The notes beneath the pieces were generated by a model. It ran no database searches and was not told the origin of the DNA. It saw only the letters and a list, made by a program, of their open reading frames with translations. From Heloderma charlesbogerti (lineage: Eukaryota > Chordata > Lepidosauria > Squamata > Helodermatidae), in contig JANEZZ010002354.1 of NCBI GenBank assembly GCA_026122225.1, forward strand, positions 310,001 through 374,000: DNA of 64,000 nt, given 5' to 3'. The translations under genes and the position numbers were made by a program. The number at the start of each line of letters is the position of its first letter. Position 1 is the stretch's first letter. Positions 1-11,196 of this stretch are shown one piece after another.

Positions 1-166
1 TAGTACTCAGCCTAAACATCAATTTCAAGTACAGCATCAACTGAGCTGTCCCAAAGCATCTGAGCACATGCCTAAAGTTTACATAGATCACCCCAAGATC
101 ATCACTGGGTCTATTCAAGAACATCTCAGAATTCTGTCTTGCTTTTCTCTTCGCAAAGAGACTCAG

Positions 167-247
167 GCTGCAGTCCTATATACACCTTGGAGTATGCCCC
201 ATTGAATTAAATGGGGCTTCTGAATAGGCTTTCATAGGACTGTGCTG
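167..247. repeat. Short palindromic interspersed element, group K
   Basis: An element of about 80 bp starts with GGCTGCAGTCCTA and ends near TAGGACTGTGCTG, so its ends are inverted. The middle holds another inverted pair around CCCCATTGAATTAAATGGGG. Similar copies lie at 34078-34167, 34823-34913 and 40863-40950. The foldback layout suggests a MITE, but no target-site duplication was established. It probably has no function of its own. Confidence 0.5.
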
Positions 248-339
248 TCAAAATGGCTGATGCAAAGGCACAATTTACTGGGATGTTTTGCTGTCCAAAC
301 CTCAGTGAAATGATGGGGGTTCCACAGTCCAATGATGGG

Positions 340-475
340 GGTTGCCTCAGTAGTTTCCTGGTGGATTAATATCAGAACTTCCATTTCCATCTTCAGGCCA
401 CTGTGGAAACACAATGCTGGACTAGGTATGCCTTTGGTCTGATTCAGCATGGATCTTCTTCTGTTCTTATGTAAG
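340..475 (+). mobile_element. CR1-like LINE 3' end fragment
   Basis: The stretch ends in a sequence close to GGTCTGATTCAGCATGG followed by CTTCTTCTGTTCTTATG. This matches the 3' ends at 19330-19657 (+) and 40196-40420 (-). It is a short, old, 5'-truncated copy without usable coding sequence. The CR1 assignment is from memory of this 3' end. Confidence 0.5.
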
Positions 476-1567
476 TCTGTCTGTGAGAGAGGCACATGCG
501 AACGAGTGTTTAGAACAGAGATGTAGGCATTCCTAAAGCTTGGAATATGGGATCAGGACTACCCTCTTCTGCTCTGCATAAATGGCATCATTGTTAATTT
601 CAATTCATAGTAAAAAGTAGGTAGTCTCAATCAGTAAAATTAGCATCCCAAACAAACTCAAGTTAAATCATACAAGTGTGCTTGAACAACTGTAAATTTT
701 ATTTTAAAATGTTGCAGAAAGTACATTAAAAGTTGCTACATTGACCTTTGCTTTATTCTACTGATCAAACATCCCAATTCGTAGAAATATGGAACTGTAG
801 AACTCAAAAAGACTTGAAGATCTTTTAATTCAATCTGAATTTGACCTGCAGTTAGGATCTTCTATAGACAGCCATTCATGTTATTTCATACAGTAGTTTT
901 TTTATATTTAGGCCTCTGATTTTATAGTTTTTTGTTATTGTTTTGAAATTTGCCTTTTTTAATGTGGGGGATTTTAGTGCATTGATTTTTTTTATTATTT
1001 CACTGTGCTGTGTTAATTTCAGCACTGCCCTGTGTACTGCTACAAAAGGGAAGTATACAGATTTTTAATACTCAAATACGTAAATCCCACAAAGATAAGA
1101 CAATATGATCGAGATTGAAACTGATCTCACTGAGTGCAACATGAAGCCAGACTCTCAAGATCTGGAATTAGAGGTTTATAATAACAGAGAGCATGACCAC
1201 TAAATAAGATCAAGAAAGAACCTTGTAGTTAAATCATACAGCTGTCCTTCCTGTACATACTTCTCATTCCTGATTTAACCTCCATCTCTTGTCTCATCAT
1301 AGCTCACTTGTTCCTAATGATAACATCATATCAAAAATATTTTGCCAAGATGTGATTCTGGGGACACTTGGCTCTGTTCCTAAAGTTTGCAGATTCAAAC
1401 CTTGTAGAGGTTTGTGTTGAATGGCTACCCCAAGTCCAGACAACTGTAAATAGGTCACTAATTTGGTGACAGTTTAAAGTGAGGCTGGCTATTTGTAAGT
1501 TTCATGGGAGTTTAGTTTCCCTCTGTTACTCAGTGGCTATTTCAGGTCTGGATCTCGGCTTTAGGGG
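476..1567. other. Non-coding stretch, nothing recognised
   Basis: AT-rich sequence with short T runs and no open frame that looks like a protein. I recognised no repeat family, RNA gene or TIR pair here. Confidence 0.5.
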
Positions 1568-1840
1568 GTCCTGGGCAAAGTGTCACCTGGCGGACCCACT
1601 CCTCTGTCAATGGGCTTACCCGGAAGCAGTGGCATCACTCTGAGCAGTGCTGGGCGGTTGGGTCCAGCCACCCTCTTGACACAATTGGGAACATTGTGGC
1701 TGGATCCAGCTGGTTGCTCAGAGTGCCTGTGCAGAAAGAAACAAATAAAGGGGGGTCCCAATGCAGGCACCAGGGATGCATTGGAGTTCTGGCAGCTGGC
1801 CAAGGTGTTGACATCAGTGCTTGGCTGTTTGGCTAGTACA
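1568..1840. repeat. Interspersed repeat fragment, group L
   Basis: Words such as GGGCAAAGTGTCACCTGG, TCTGTCAATGGG and GGCAGCTGGCCAAGG recur in related form at 19660-19740 (reverse strand) and in the two outer parts of 37732-38839. The group ends there in CAG...CTG, which suggests a hAT-type MITE. In this copy I could not fix both ends. Open frames on both strands have no protein-like features. Confidence 0.4.
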
Positions 1841-2110
1841 CTGTGATGGGAGAAGGGAGCGTGCCACTCATATATGAGATTGGACTGGGGACTGGGGCTT
1901 AAACCCAAGTCCTGTGGCTGTGGACTAGCCAGTATGCCTTGGCCATACTTGACAGATAGCGCACATTGGCCTCTTGAAGAAAAGTGGTTTAGATTTTTTT
2001 TAAAGGCCTTAAATGTGCAAATGTGATGGTCTGTGTGCCATGTCAGAACCTAGGAAGCTGCCTTATATGGGCCAGACCATTGGTTCATGTAGATGAGTTT
2101 TGCCTACACC

Positions 2111-2379
2111 AGCCTTCCCTAGCAGAGGCTGGTGGCTCCGATGTGAGTGGGGCGGTGAATCCTTGGATAGCTGCTTTAGAGTTCTGACTGGTTATGACTG
2201 AAAGTCGGAGCGGATCCACCACCCCACTGGCATCAGAGCTACCTGCCTCCACTGTCCTTCCCCAACCGTCCACCTTCCAGATGTATTGGACTGCAACTTT
2301 CATCGTTCCCAGCCAGTGTTGTGGATGGTGGGAATTGTAGTCCAACACATCTGGAGGGTACCAGGGTGAGGAAGGCTGG
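2111..2379. mobile_element. hAT-like foldback MITE, group I, nested in SINE
   Basis: Ends read AGCCTTCCC and GGAAGGCT(GG), in inverted orientation. The core holds the inverted pair GGACTGCAACTTTCAT / GTGGGAATTGTAGTCC. Flanks CCTACACC (2103-2110) and TCTACACG (2380-2387) match at 6 of 8, consistent with an aged 8-bp duplication. A group C element interrupts it at 2120-2254. Other copies: 38957-39094, 41321-41456, 56004-56129, 57089-57224. Confidence 0.6.
2120..2254. mobile_element. hAT-like foldback MITE, group C, nested in group I
   Basis: About 135 bp, folding back over most of its length: one arm starts GAGGCTGGTGGCTCCGATG, and the other ends with GCATCAGAGC, ACCTGCCTCCACTG. Flanks GCCTTCCC (2112-2119) and TCCTTCCC (2255-2262) match at 7 of 8. 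The flanking bases belong to the terminus of the group I element, so this insertion is the younger of the two. Confidence 0.65.
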
Positions 2380-2510
2380 TCTACACGGATGGGCAGCAAC
2401 TCCCAGGGTTTCAGTCAGAAGACGTTCCCAGACCTACCTGGAGGTGTCGAGGACCGAACCTGGGACCTTCTGCCAGCAAAGCTTGTGCTCTGCCCCTGTG
2501 CTGTAGATCC

Positions 2511-3531
2511 GCTCTTGAGGCCATTCCAGGGTCATAATCCTACGCCAGGAAAGACTGCTTCTGGTACTGTCTTGTGCATTTCACAGTTACGGAAAATGGC
2601 AGAGGCTTGTTTGCGATGCATTCCAAATCTCGTTCCCCAAGAGTCTGCTGCACTCTTCCCAGGAACCACTAGGTGTCAGTGAGTCATCTGATGATTTTCA
2701 TTATCCATTAATAGACAGGGAAATGCAAACTATGGAAGTTGGCCTGCTGTGTTTCTTTTAAAGCTTCAAGTCCAATTTGGGAAGAGGGGGGAGGAAATGT
2801 TTTTCTTCTCCACTAGAAGATGTTTGGACTGGATTTACACTTAAGAAGGTAACTCGTCAGTGATGGGAAGGGTTTATGCTTTAAAGAAAACCAAATAAAG
2901 TCTAACCCAGGCACCCCAGACTCAGGAATGGCGATTGTTCTATTTTAAATGTCATTTTGAAATGTAATTTCACTCCACTGTCGTCAGATCCTGATACTCT
3001 AATCCCAAGCGAAGCTTCTCATTGATTTAAGTAACTTCTGTCAGACTCTCTTCTAGGCGCAGAAGAAAAGAAGCCAGAAAATGGGTAGATCCCCCCCCCT
3101 TCAGCAGCCAAAAGCAGAAGTCTTTTGAGGTTTGAAGAAGATATGAAGAGTATGCATTGATTGGCTGACATCAGAAAATAAATTCTGGTTGCAAGTATTA
3201 AGAAAAACACACACCAAAAACTCAGGCTATTTTCCCCCAGTTGATTTTAGATGGTAGTGGGCTTGCAAGATTCAAAGCCAGAGAATGTTCATATAACTTT
3301 AAATCTCCTGATGCAGCAGGAGATAAAGTAGACACAGCATCTAGTGCTCGTCCCCTCCCCAGCTCTATCATCCTGCCCCTTCCCAACCTAATGCCATTGA
3401 TAAGAGCTTCAGGTACATATGCCACACAACAAGATTGGGAGGTGGTGGATTGCAGGGCTGTCTGTGTGTGAGTGTAATTTTGGAGAATGGGCAAGAGAAG
3501 CCAGAGCTGCCTTATCTTCTGCCACATCAGG
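2511..3531. other. Non-coding stretch, nothing recognised
   Basis: Mixed-composition DNA with a short C run near 3091 and no repeat family that I can name. The open frames overlap on opposite strands and lack domains. Confidence 0.45.
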
Positions 3532-3768
3532 GCCAGTGTGGTGTACTAGCTAGAGTGTTGGACTGGGACATGGGAGATCTGGGCGCTAGTCCCCACTTGG
3601 CCATGAAGCTCACGGGGTGGCTTTGGGCCAGTCACTGACTCTCAGCCTAATCTTTCACAGGGTTTTTATGAGGATAAAATGGACATGAAGGGGAACATGT
3701 ATCCACCTTGGGTTCCTTGCGAGAGGAAAAAAGTCAGGATACAAACGTAATAAATACATAAATAAATC
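3532..3768 (+). mobile_element. Sauria-type tRNA-derived SINE
   Basis: The copy begins GCCAGTGTGGTGTACTAGCT, followed by a tRNA-like head (TAGAGTGTTGGACTGGGA...) and the characteristic GGGCCAGTCACTGACTCTCA. The tail segment includes CACCTTGGGTTCCTTGCGAG and ends in an AATAAATA-type repeat. This is the known layout of the Sauria SINE, which is mobilised by BovB LINEs. It is essentially full length but mutated. Confidence 0.85.
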
Positions 3769-4799
3769 TAAAAGTATATGATTTTCTCTGGCTTTGAATC
3801 TGGCAACTCTAGATGTTAGTGAGCACCATTTTTTCAGCACAAAGACTGTTTCCGTATCTGTTATTTTGCTTTCCCCAAGGCAGATATATATACCTCTTCC
3901 CCCCCCCCACACAACACTTTGCATTTGCACTAAATCCCCCTTGCCCTTTTAAAGCAGATACATTAAGAAAGTGAGCTGCTTCTTCATCATAACCCCTTGA
4001 AACGTGCTGAGCCTCTGCTCCCTGTAATTCTACCTGATAATTACATGCATGCACTTGGTTCAAAATACCTGACATGACCTTGTTGCCACCTGGTAAATGT
4101 CAGCACATAATTTCCCCCAAGAGTAGCCCTACTAGCTTCCCCCTGATAAATGAAGAATCAGAGGTGATGGGGTTGTTTTAAGGTCAATTTTCCCTCAAAT
4201 GCATAACTATTTTATAGGAGTTTTAACCTTCCTGGGTTATAGGGTAAACTGGAGCGATTAGTTCCCATTTTGGGGAATTATTTACATGACCAGCCAGGGA
4301 CATTTTCACACATGACATATTTGTCACCACGTTTTCATGCATCTGGGAACAGTAGCCAATCACACATCCTTGACAAATGTCCCTGTATTAAACATGTGTT
4401 TGAAACCATAGCTTTTTTAATACATTGTGTCCTCACATACAATAACTGTGTGGAGGGGGGCTGTAGATCCCCATGGCCAGAAGGTCTGAAAGGGGTGCCT
4501 GTGTGTGTATGCATAAGCCCTCCACATGATTTGGAACACCCATTAGGCAGGGTTCCAAATCGTATGGAGCATCTGTGCATGTACAGCTGTTGGCACATGG
4601 GTGTCTCTTGCAGACCTTGTAGCTAATGCAATGCATGAAGGTCTGGGGTGGGGGGCGGGCAGATGGACCATGGGTGTAGTCCTTTTTCATCCTCTATACT
4701 TTCACTGTATGCATGGAGACAATGCTTGGGAAATGTGTTTGTTGCATTCCTGTTTCATGTTCAGGTGCCTACTAAAGTTAAAACATATTGGGTGTAAGA

Positions 4800-5142
4800 T
4801 AGGTATGTTCAAGAAATCCACAATGGATTCAAAGGAGATCAGATTTCTGTGGATCCAACCTTTGGATTCTGTAGTGGAACAGCTTTTTACAAGTTGTGCT
4901 GATTCTGAGGACTTGTGGACCTTTTTCTTTTTTACTTTGGGGGGATTTGTGCAAATGCACTAATGCACAGTTGTGCTAATGCACACGAGCACAAGTGCCC
5001 ATAAGCACAAGTGTGCATTTGCAAATGAGCAAACTTCTACAAAAATATCCAATTCCAGAAATGTGCAGATGACAGCACGAAAGACAGGTGACGATTGGCG
5101 AAACACAGGCAGAAGGGATTTAACAAAATCCATACATCCCTG
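4800..5142. mobile_element. Degenerate TAGGGATG-type hAT MITE, group A subfamily
   Basis: The left end TAGGTATGTTCAAGAAATCC and right end CATACATCCCTG are inverted relatives of TAGGGATG. The interior is close to 28552-28975: both contain TCAGATTTCTGTGGATCCAA-like and GGCGAAACACAGGC-like segments. Flanks GTGTAAGA and GTGTCCCA share only five of eight positions, so the duplication is badly decayed. The middle holds repeated GTGCA/TGCAC motifs that can fold. Confidence 0.5.
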
Positions 5143-5214
5143 GTGTCCCAGGGCACAGTCTGAAGGCACTTGAGACAGCCACCTTGGGTTTGGTTAATGC
5201 TTGGAGGGGAGTCC

Positions 5215-5300
5215 ACCTGGGAACCACATGTAGCCAACTTGAGTTTCTTGATGGAAGAAAGGTAGGATATAAATGTAATATTACTACTGCTACTAATAAT
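5215..5300 (+). mobile_element. Sauria SINE 3' fragment
   Basis: The sequence CTTGAGTTTCTTGATGGAAG, then AAAGGTAGGATATAAATGTA, is the SINE 3' segment before its AATA tail. The head is missing. It meets the tail of the oppositely oriented SINE at 5301-5540, giving a tail-to-tail pair. Confidence 0.6.
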
Positions 5301-5540
5301 TTATTAATAATTTATTATTGCATTTATATCCCACCTTTTTTCCTCTTGCAAGGAACCCAAGGTGGCTTACATTATCCTCCTCCTCTCCACTGTATCCTCA
5401 CAACAACAACCCTGTGAGGTAGGTTGGGCTGAGAGTGTGTGACTGGCCCAAAGTCACCCAGTGAGCTTCCATGGCCAAGTGGGGACTAGAACCCGGATCT
5501 CCCGGCTCCCAGCCCATCACTCTCACCACTACACTAGCGT
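5301..5540 (-). mobile_element. Sauria-type SINE
   Basis: On the plus strand it reads in reverse: GCATTTATATCCCACC tail, CTCTTGCAAGGAACCCAAGG, then TGGCCCAAAGTCACCCAGTG, and the tRNA-like head complement ending CACTACACTAGCG. It is nearly full length. Confidence 0.85.
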
Positions 5541-7270
5541 AAGGATGGTTGGATTCCTCTATTTCTGGTCCATGTCACTTCCAGATGTGTTCATTCATTC
5601 ATACATCTATTCCATCCATTTTCTGCATTAATCTTCAATTTTAAAAGAAAACACACCACACAAAAGTTCACATTTAATGATTTAAAGTCATATTTAAATA
5701 ATTATCTTTGAATGTATTTTATCTCAAAATATACATTCCTTAAAAGCATTTTCTCTCAAATTACACTTTTAAAACATATTTTATCTTTAAAAAATATGCA
5801 TCTTAAATGCATTCTGATACACCTTTTGAGCTGAGAATTGCATTACAAGATTCAGAGACATGCAAAGTCCAAGGGATGACTACATTCCAATGTCATATTA
5901 GTCCGGGAGGCTCAGAGTAGGTCATAATGGAATTAACAAATGATGGATTCCTCAAGCCTTCTGTACTAGCTATATAACTAAGGTATAGATGCAAATTATC
6001 TAACTGTATGGACTAATAGGGCAATATTTTGAGCGGCACAGAACTCTTCTCCCAGTACATTTAGTGCAATGAAAAGGGAAAGCTGTGTTGAAACCATTCT
6101 TACAGTTATATTTTCCCTCTCCTGAAACTTTGGTGGTGGATGAGTGGGGAGGAATAGGCTTTACTCTCTCCATATTTTCAGCAAACACAGAAAAAAGAGT
6201 CTTGTGACCCCTTAAGGACTTACAGATTTGTTGTGGCATTAACTTTTTGTTGCTGTTTTGATCCCATTTCATCAGATTCATCGAGGGTATTTTCAGTTTC
6301 TATGTGTGCTTCTGCTCACAGAGTGCATCTCTTGCATTTCATCTGTATACGTGTGTGTGTGATTACTATGTGCTGTACTTAGCATCTGTGTTTTATTTCT
6401 TAATGTGTAATTGTGTTTTTAGAGCATTTAGATGACTATTCTTATTATCATGGTTTACAATGCCACACCTGTCATCAGTGACATATAATGATGCATTAGC
6501 CAGGGATGGGGGCAGGTCCTTTTCTACTGCCCTCTCCTGTCATTCAGTTCTTTAGTCTACAGTAGGCTGTAATTATCAGCCAAATGGGGAAGCCTGTTGA
6601 GGCTGGGCATAATGTTTGAAGGAGCAGTGATTAAGTGGGACTGTCTGCAGTACACTCTCTGGTACTGGGGGACTGCAGCTGTGCACATTCGTGTTCAATA
6701 TGTCACATCCACTTACAGAAAGGAAGAGCCTTCATTGCAGAATTGCGTACTCTGGCTAACCTTCTTGTGGTCCCATCAAGAATTCATGCCCAACTGAAAG
6801 TTCTGCATATTTTGAAAGGACCACTCAAAGCCACAGAAGCTACTCAACAAAACATCCTGTTGTGGTTGTGTATATTTAAATGCAAAGCTCAAACCTATTC
6901 AAGACTGTGGTGACTGCTGTCCTGTCCTGTGGCCCCTTGAGGCTCATAGGGGAAGCTGGCACCATTAAATGGCAGTCTGAACATGGCAAGAAGGACCATG
7001 GATAGCTCTACATGAGTCCTGCTGGCTGGAACGCTCTCCTACTAGAACAATCGGAGGATGTTGTCTCAGCAGAGAGAGCTAAAGGCAACTGAAGCCTTTT
7101 GGAGGCTGACAAGACCTATGTAATTCTGAATAAAATTAATGAATAAAAATGTCCTTGCCTGCCAGCAGAAGGACAATAAAGAGGGAGCCAACTTCACTCA
7201 GTACAGGGCAGAATTATTCATACCCAAAGGAAGAGGATTCAGAGGAAAGGTGTCATGATGTTTGGGGTGA
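5541..7270. other. Non-coding stretch, nothing recognised
   Basis: AT-rich, with repeated A+T motifs around 5640-5820. No protein-like frame, TIR pair or LINE tail was recognised. Short frames such as 6635-6913 have no features supporting translation. Confidence 0.45.
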
Positions 7271-7665
7271 GGTCAAGTCTGTTATTTATTTATTTATTTA
7301 TTTATTCATTCTGCTTATATACCAGTTGATCTCTAAGCAATTTACATAAGAAATATATAAAATAACTATAAAAGTCAATATAATATAAAACAAAACAAAG
7401 TAATAAAATACATTAAAAACTTTGGAGAAATAGTAAACCAGAGCATGCAATTACACATCAGGGAAAGCCTGAGTAAACAGGTGCATCTTCCAAAGACATC
7501 TAAAATTTGCTATAGTTTCCGCCTCTCAGATCACACATGGGAGACCATTCTGGAGGCTGGGTGCCACTACTGAGAAGGCCCACTTATGTGCTGTACTTGA
7601 GACAACCAACAAGGCCACCTTGGAAGATCTCAGGGGTTGATTTGGTCTATATAGGGGAAGATGGT
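7271..7665 (-). mobile_element. L2-like LINE 3' fragment
   Basis: It starts with a TTTA-type tail complement at 7279-7302, then a TATATACCAGTTGATCTC-like 3' UTR. Next comes a segment matching the C-terminal coding region of the L2 element at 24331-26690 (compare CCATTCTGGAGGCTGGGTGC with its counterpart near 24630). It is 5'-truncated and old. The hAT-type element at 7671-8321 follows directly. Confidence 0.55.
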
Positions 7666-7670
7666 TACAG

Positions 7671-8321
7671 TAGGGATGTTGGAGGAATCCATGCCGGGGG
7701 GAGGGGGAGCTCACTGAGCTTTCATCAGCTCAGCCTCCTAGACTCATTTCCCCTTGAGCTGGCTTAACTCAGTCTTAGAATCATAGAATCATAGGGTTGG
7801 ACGGGGCCTACAAGACCATCGAGTCTAACCCCCTGCTCAATGCAGGAAGCCTGATTTCCAGGTGGTCTCCCATCCAAGTACTAACCAGGGCTGACCCTGC
7901 TTAGCTTCCGAGATCAGATGAGATCGATCTGCATCGAGTCAGGCTAGCTTCTGAGTTTTTTAAAATTTTTGTAGATAGAAATGTGTGCAAACTGCTTGGG
8001 GCAATTGGCTTGATTTACACAAAATTTGATTGGAATTCGTGCACAGTGTGGCCACAACTTGCATAAATTATGCAATTTGAGGCTGAAATTTGCATTCAAA
8101 TTTCATTTTGAAATTTGCAGCCAGAATTTGTGTAAATCATGCAAATTTCACCCTGCAATTTGCACCCATTTCTATTTATGTAATTTTTTTTTAATGGAAA
8201 AAGTTCCCGGATTTTGGGAAAAGTCCTGCAGCTCATCCTGCAAATGTGAGCCAAGTCTGGTGCTCACTGGGAGACCTCTGAGCCTGCAAAGGGCCAGATT
8301 CCACAATGACAGACATCCCTA
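7671..8321. mobile_element. TAGGGATG-type hAT MITE carrying a nested chimera, group A
   Basis: Termini TAGGGATGTTGGAGGAATCC and GACAGACATCCCTA are inverted. Flanks GGTTACAG (7663-7670) and GGTTAGAG (8322-8329) match at 7 of 8. The interior is rich in TGCAAATTT-type motifs. It shares CAAAGGGCCAGATT with the element at 16920-17319. A 5S/CR1 chimera at 7773-7945 sits inside it. No transposase is encoded. Confidence 0.65.
7773..7945 (-). mobile_element. 5S-rRNA-headed, CR1-tailed SINE-like chimera
   Basis: On the minus strand, roughly 7861-7930 matches the internal part of vertebrate 5S rRNA, with ATCTCGGAAGCTAAGCAGGG and GGTTAGTACTTGGATGGGAG. That span covers the pol III internal promoter region. 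It runs into a CR1 3' tail ending in CTATGATTCTATGATTCTAAGA-like repeats at 7773-7790. A 5S head with a CR1-type tail is the plan of SINE3-class elements. A chance juxtaposition of two fragments remains possible. It is not a functional 5S gene, because both ends of the 5S sequence are absent. Confidence 0.6.
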
Positions 8322-10767
8322 GGTTAGAGGAGGTATTAGACTGGGAGAGGGAATTCCTCTCAGAGTTAGCCGGCCTGGACAGTCCCACTGTCCTGGAAGC
8401 TCCCGCACATGAGGAACCTATTTTGCCAGCACCTCCCTGGCCTGAGGAAGTCATATTTTCATCCTCTGACTCTGAACATTCCAGCCAAGAAGCTCCAGCA
8501 GAACCATAGGCTCAACAGCTATTAAAGCAGGTTAAAGACCCATAAAATAAAGAGGCTTCTCTCAGTGGAGGCGGAGCTAGCCACACAGATGCCGAAGCAA
8601 CGTCTGAGCGTTGAGTGGCCAGCTTGCGTGCATGTGTGGAACTGTCCAGGGTGCTGTCTGCTTTACTTGGACTGACCTTGCTTTGATTTACCTTGCTTGA
8701 CTTGACCCTGCTCTGCCTTGTTGAAACCAGGACGGCCCCACATGGCCCCAGCTGACTCTGCTTTGCTGGGCCCTAAACTCAGGCTATGAATCTGTAATAC
8801 CTCAGGGTTTCTATACTCAAGATGAGGAGGGACAGATTGCAATAGTTCAAGAGTGAAATTAATATAAATATAACAACATGTGCTTAATGTTAGGATTTTC
8901 AGTAAAGTAGCGATGTTAACTAAGAAGAAAAAGAACCATTTAACCAAATGCAAGCCATGCTAATGCTAAACCACAGTTAATTACAAACAGAATGCTGCTG
9001 TTGACGGGATGCAGTTGCTTGCACAGTCTCTTGGACATGTTGCTGTTCACTGCTCTTGAGTCACGCCACTCCTGAGTGGTTAAAGGTTGTTCTGTCTCTT
9101 CCTCTTTCCCTTCACTGCTCTTCTGTTTTCCTTGAACTCCCATCTCCGCGGCTCAGGGTCACTCTCCTGCTGCCTTCTTTTGCCTTCCTTCTCAGCTGTT
9201 CCTTCCTTCCTCCTCCTCCTCCAACACCCATTTTAAAACTCTCACCCACCTCTCCCTTCTTTTGATGTCCATCCCACTTTACATAGCCCACATTCTAAGG
9301 CCCTTAGAGGCAGGCATGACACACTCCCTCCCCAACCTGGGCCAGAGCCATCATAAATTCTGTGGCCATCACCTGGAACAGAACAAGAACAGGGAATCAT
9401 GCAGAGATGCAGTGGGCAGACTCCTTTGGGAGTGGCTCCTTTGGGGTCTCTGCCTCAGGAGTGATTAAATGAGCCAGTCATGCATAATGCACAGACATGT
9501 CAGAATTAGCTGTTCTTAGTAAATGATGCTTCCAAGGAGGCAACAAAACCAGAGCAGGGAATCAAGCAGAGATGCAGTAGGCAGCCTCCTTTATGGGTAG
9601 AAACTTTTATCTCACTGCACCAGGAGTAACTGAATGATCCAACCACATCAGATGCAGAGGCATGGCAGAATCATCTGCTCCACCCAACAGGACATGATTG
9701 GAAGGAGACAGGGCCAGCAGTTATTCTGTGTCCCCCTAATCAAATCTTGCAATGATCCTAGTCTCTCAGGTATGGGTGGACTATGTAGTCAGTCTGATAG
9801 CAAATCCCTGTGTTGCATCGGGCCAGAAACCCCACTGCTGGGTCCTGATGCATCAGGCTTCACGGGCCCCTTACAGCAACCCTGCTAATTCTTCCATGCC
9901 CCCTCCAACTCTATCCCCCATCTTTTGGCATTTTATGTTAGGAGGGCAGTGGCTGTGATTTCCTGGCATTGTTGTGAGCGTGGAAATAATAGCTGCATCC
10001 CAACGATACCTTGAGGGATTGGGCCTAAGTATTGTCTATATGTCAAAAACAGTGCAGATGGTGTCGCACAAGCATGGAAACGTTGCTTACTTGAAGACAA
10101 TGATCTTTGTGTGCCAACAGCCTGGGTCTCGCCAAGCTTTTTTGCTGGGAACATTGCAAAGACAGAGTGAATGTGCAGAGACTGGCAAGGACCATGAGGA
10201 AGTCTTGTAGATGTTTATGGGAATCTACTTCCCTGTATAAAGGCCAGCAAAGGAGAACATACAGAAGCGGTGGTTATCTGCCATTTTAACAGGTGCTTAG
10301 TCAAGGCTGACAACAGCATCTTATCATTCATTCTCTTCCTCCTGCTTAGCAACTCGATCTTTCTATCAGGAGGCCCTTAGCTCTGGCAGTAAACACAAGT
10401 GAAGGCCACATGTTTTGTAGGCTCTGTCCTGCTTTGTGTGATGTTTTCAGCTTGCTTCTAATGTATCGTCTCTTGCAAATGCTGGATCCCTTACAACATA
10501 GGTGGGCCCCATCTGTGGCCCATCACCCTTCTCCATGCAACCCACAAAGCCCTGGGGAGCCCCGCCCACTTTTCCCTACAGCGCAGTGGATCAGTCTTCA
10601 GCCAGGCAGCAGGAAAAAGACTGCTGTGCCAGAATTGTGGTCTAAATTGGGGTCACAGGGGTGGGGGTGGGGCTTTAATCTCCCCCTCCTACTGTGATCT
10701 TGATGCACCCGAGACTGTTGTTTCCCTGCTGTTAAAAGCTGCAGGGAAATGGGTTTTTTTGTACAGC
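8322..10767. other. Non-coding stretch; possible LTR-like remnant at 8330-8720
   Basis: Around 8306-8509 an open frame encodes an acidic, Ser/Glu-rich peptide (with SSSDSEHSS). It is followed by AATAAAGAGGCTTC, a possible poly(A) signal. Similar acidic frames occur near 11200-11560 and, on the minus strand, at 36349-36804. These could be decayed LTR or retroelement pieces, but no boundaries or second LTR were found. The rest to 10.7 kb shows nothing I can name. Confidence 0.25.
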
Positions 10768-11013
10768 TAATGGATCTTAATGGCTCATTCAAGACCAAGC
10801 CACCCCAAATACTTTGCATTACAACAGGGATAGTTCATGATAATATATTGTTGCTCAGAAAAGCCAGTCCCTCCCTGCCATCCCCAACTATTGTGATGAT
10901 TGCTCAGGGGGAATGCAGAAGCCTGAGGGGATTGGCAGATGACGCCATCTACCCTGATAATCAAAATGTCCTGGCACTTTGACCCTGCGACCCTGTGTTC
11001 CGCTACACCACTG
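10768..11013. mobile_element. hAT-like element fragment, group H
   Basis: This matches most of 52480-52754: both share CATTCAAGACCAAGC, AATACTTTGCAT/GTATC, CAACAGGGAT and a CTACACCACTG right end. The left terminus could not be placed. See 52336-52754 for the complete copy with its duplication. Confidence 0.5.
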
Positions 11014-11196
11014 CCCTTGCACAGTAGTTGCTCTTTTGAATGCTGATCCAGACTAGCTCTACACTACTGCTTTATAGTGGTATTGAAGTGCACTGATAAC
11101 TGTTGTGGCACAATACGCGTTCTATAGACTGCTGTTGCAGTGTTATTTCCTGCTTTTTATTCCACAGCCTCCCTGCTCACCCTGCCCCCTCTTGCT

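Larger units (their letters stand above)
2043..2510 (-). mobile_element. tRNA-Ala-like SINE, interrupted
   Basis: Read on the minus strand, the head near 2510 resembles tRNA-Ala(UGC): a weak A-box-like segment, then AAGCTTTGCTGGCAGAAGGT, then a B-box-like GGTTCGGTCC. The body continues to a 3' end reading AAGGCAGCTTCCTAGGTTCT near 2045-2065. The SINE is split by the insertion at 2111-2379, which itself contains another at 2120-2254. A second copy is at 18395-19325. It is a retroposon, not a functional tRNA gene. Confidence 0.6.

Noticed and set aside
7861..7930. Functional 5S rRNA gene
   Set aside because: Only the middle of 5S is present, fused to a CR1 tail; both ends are missing.
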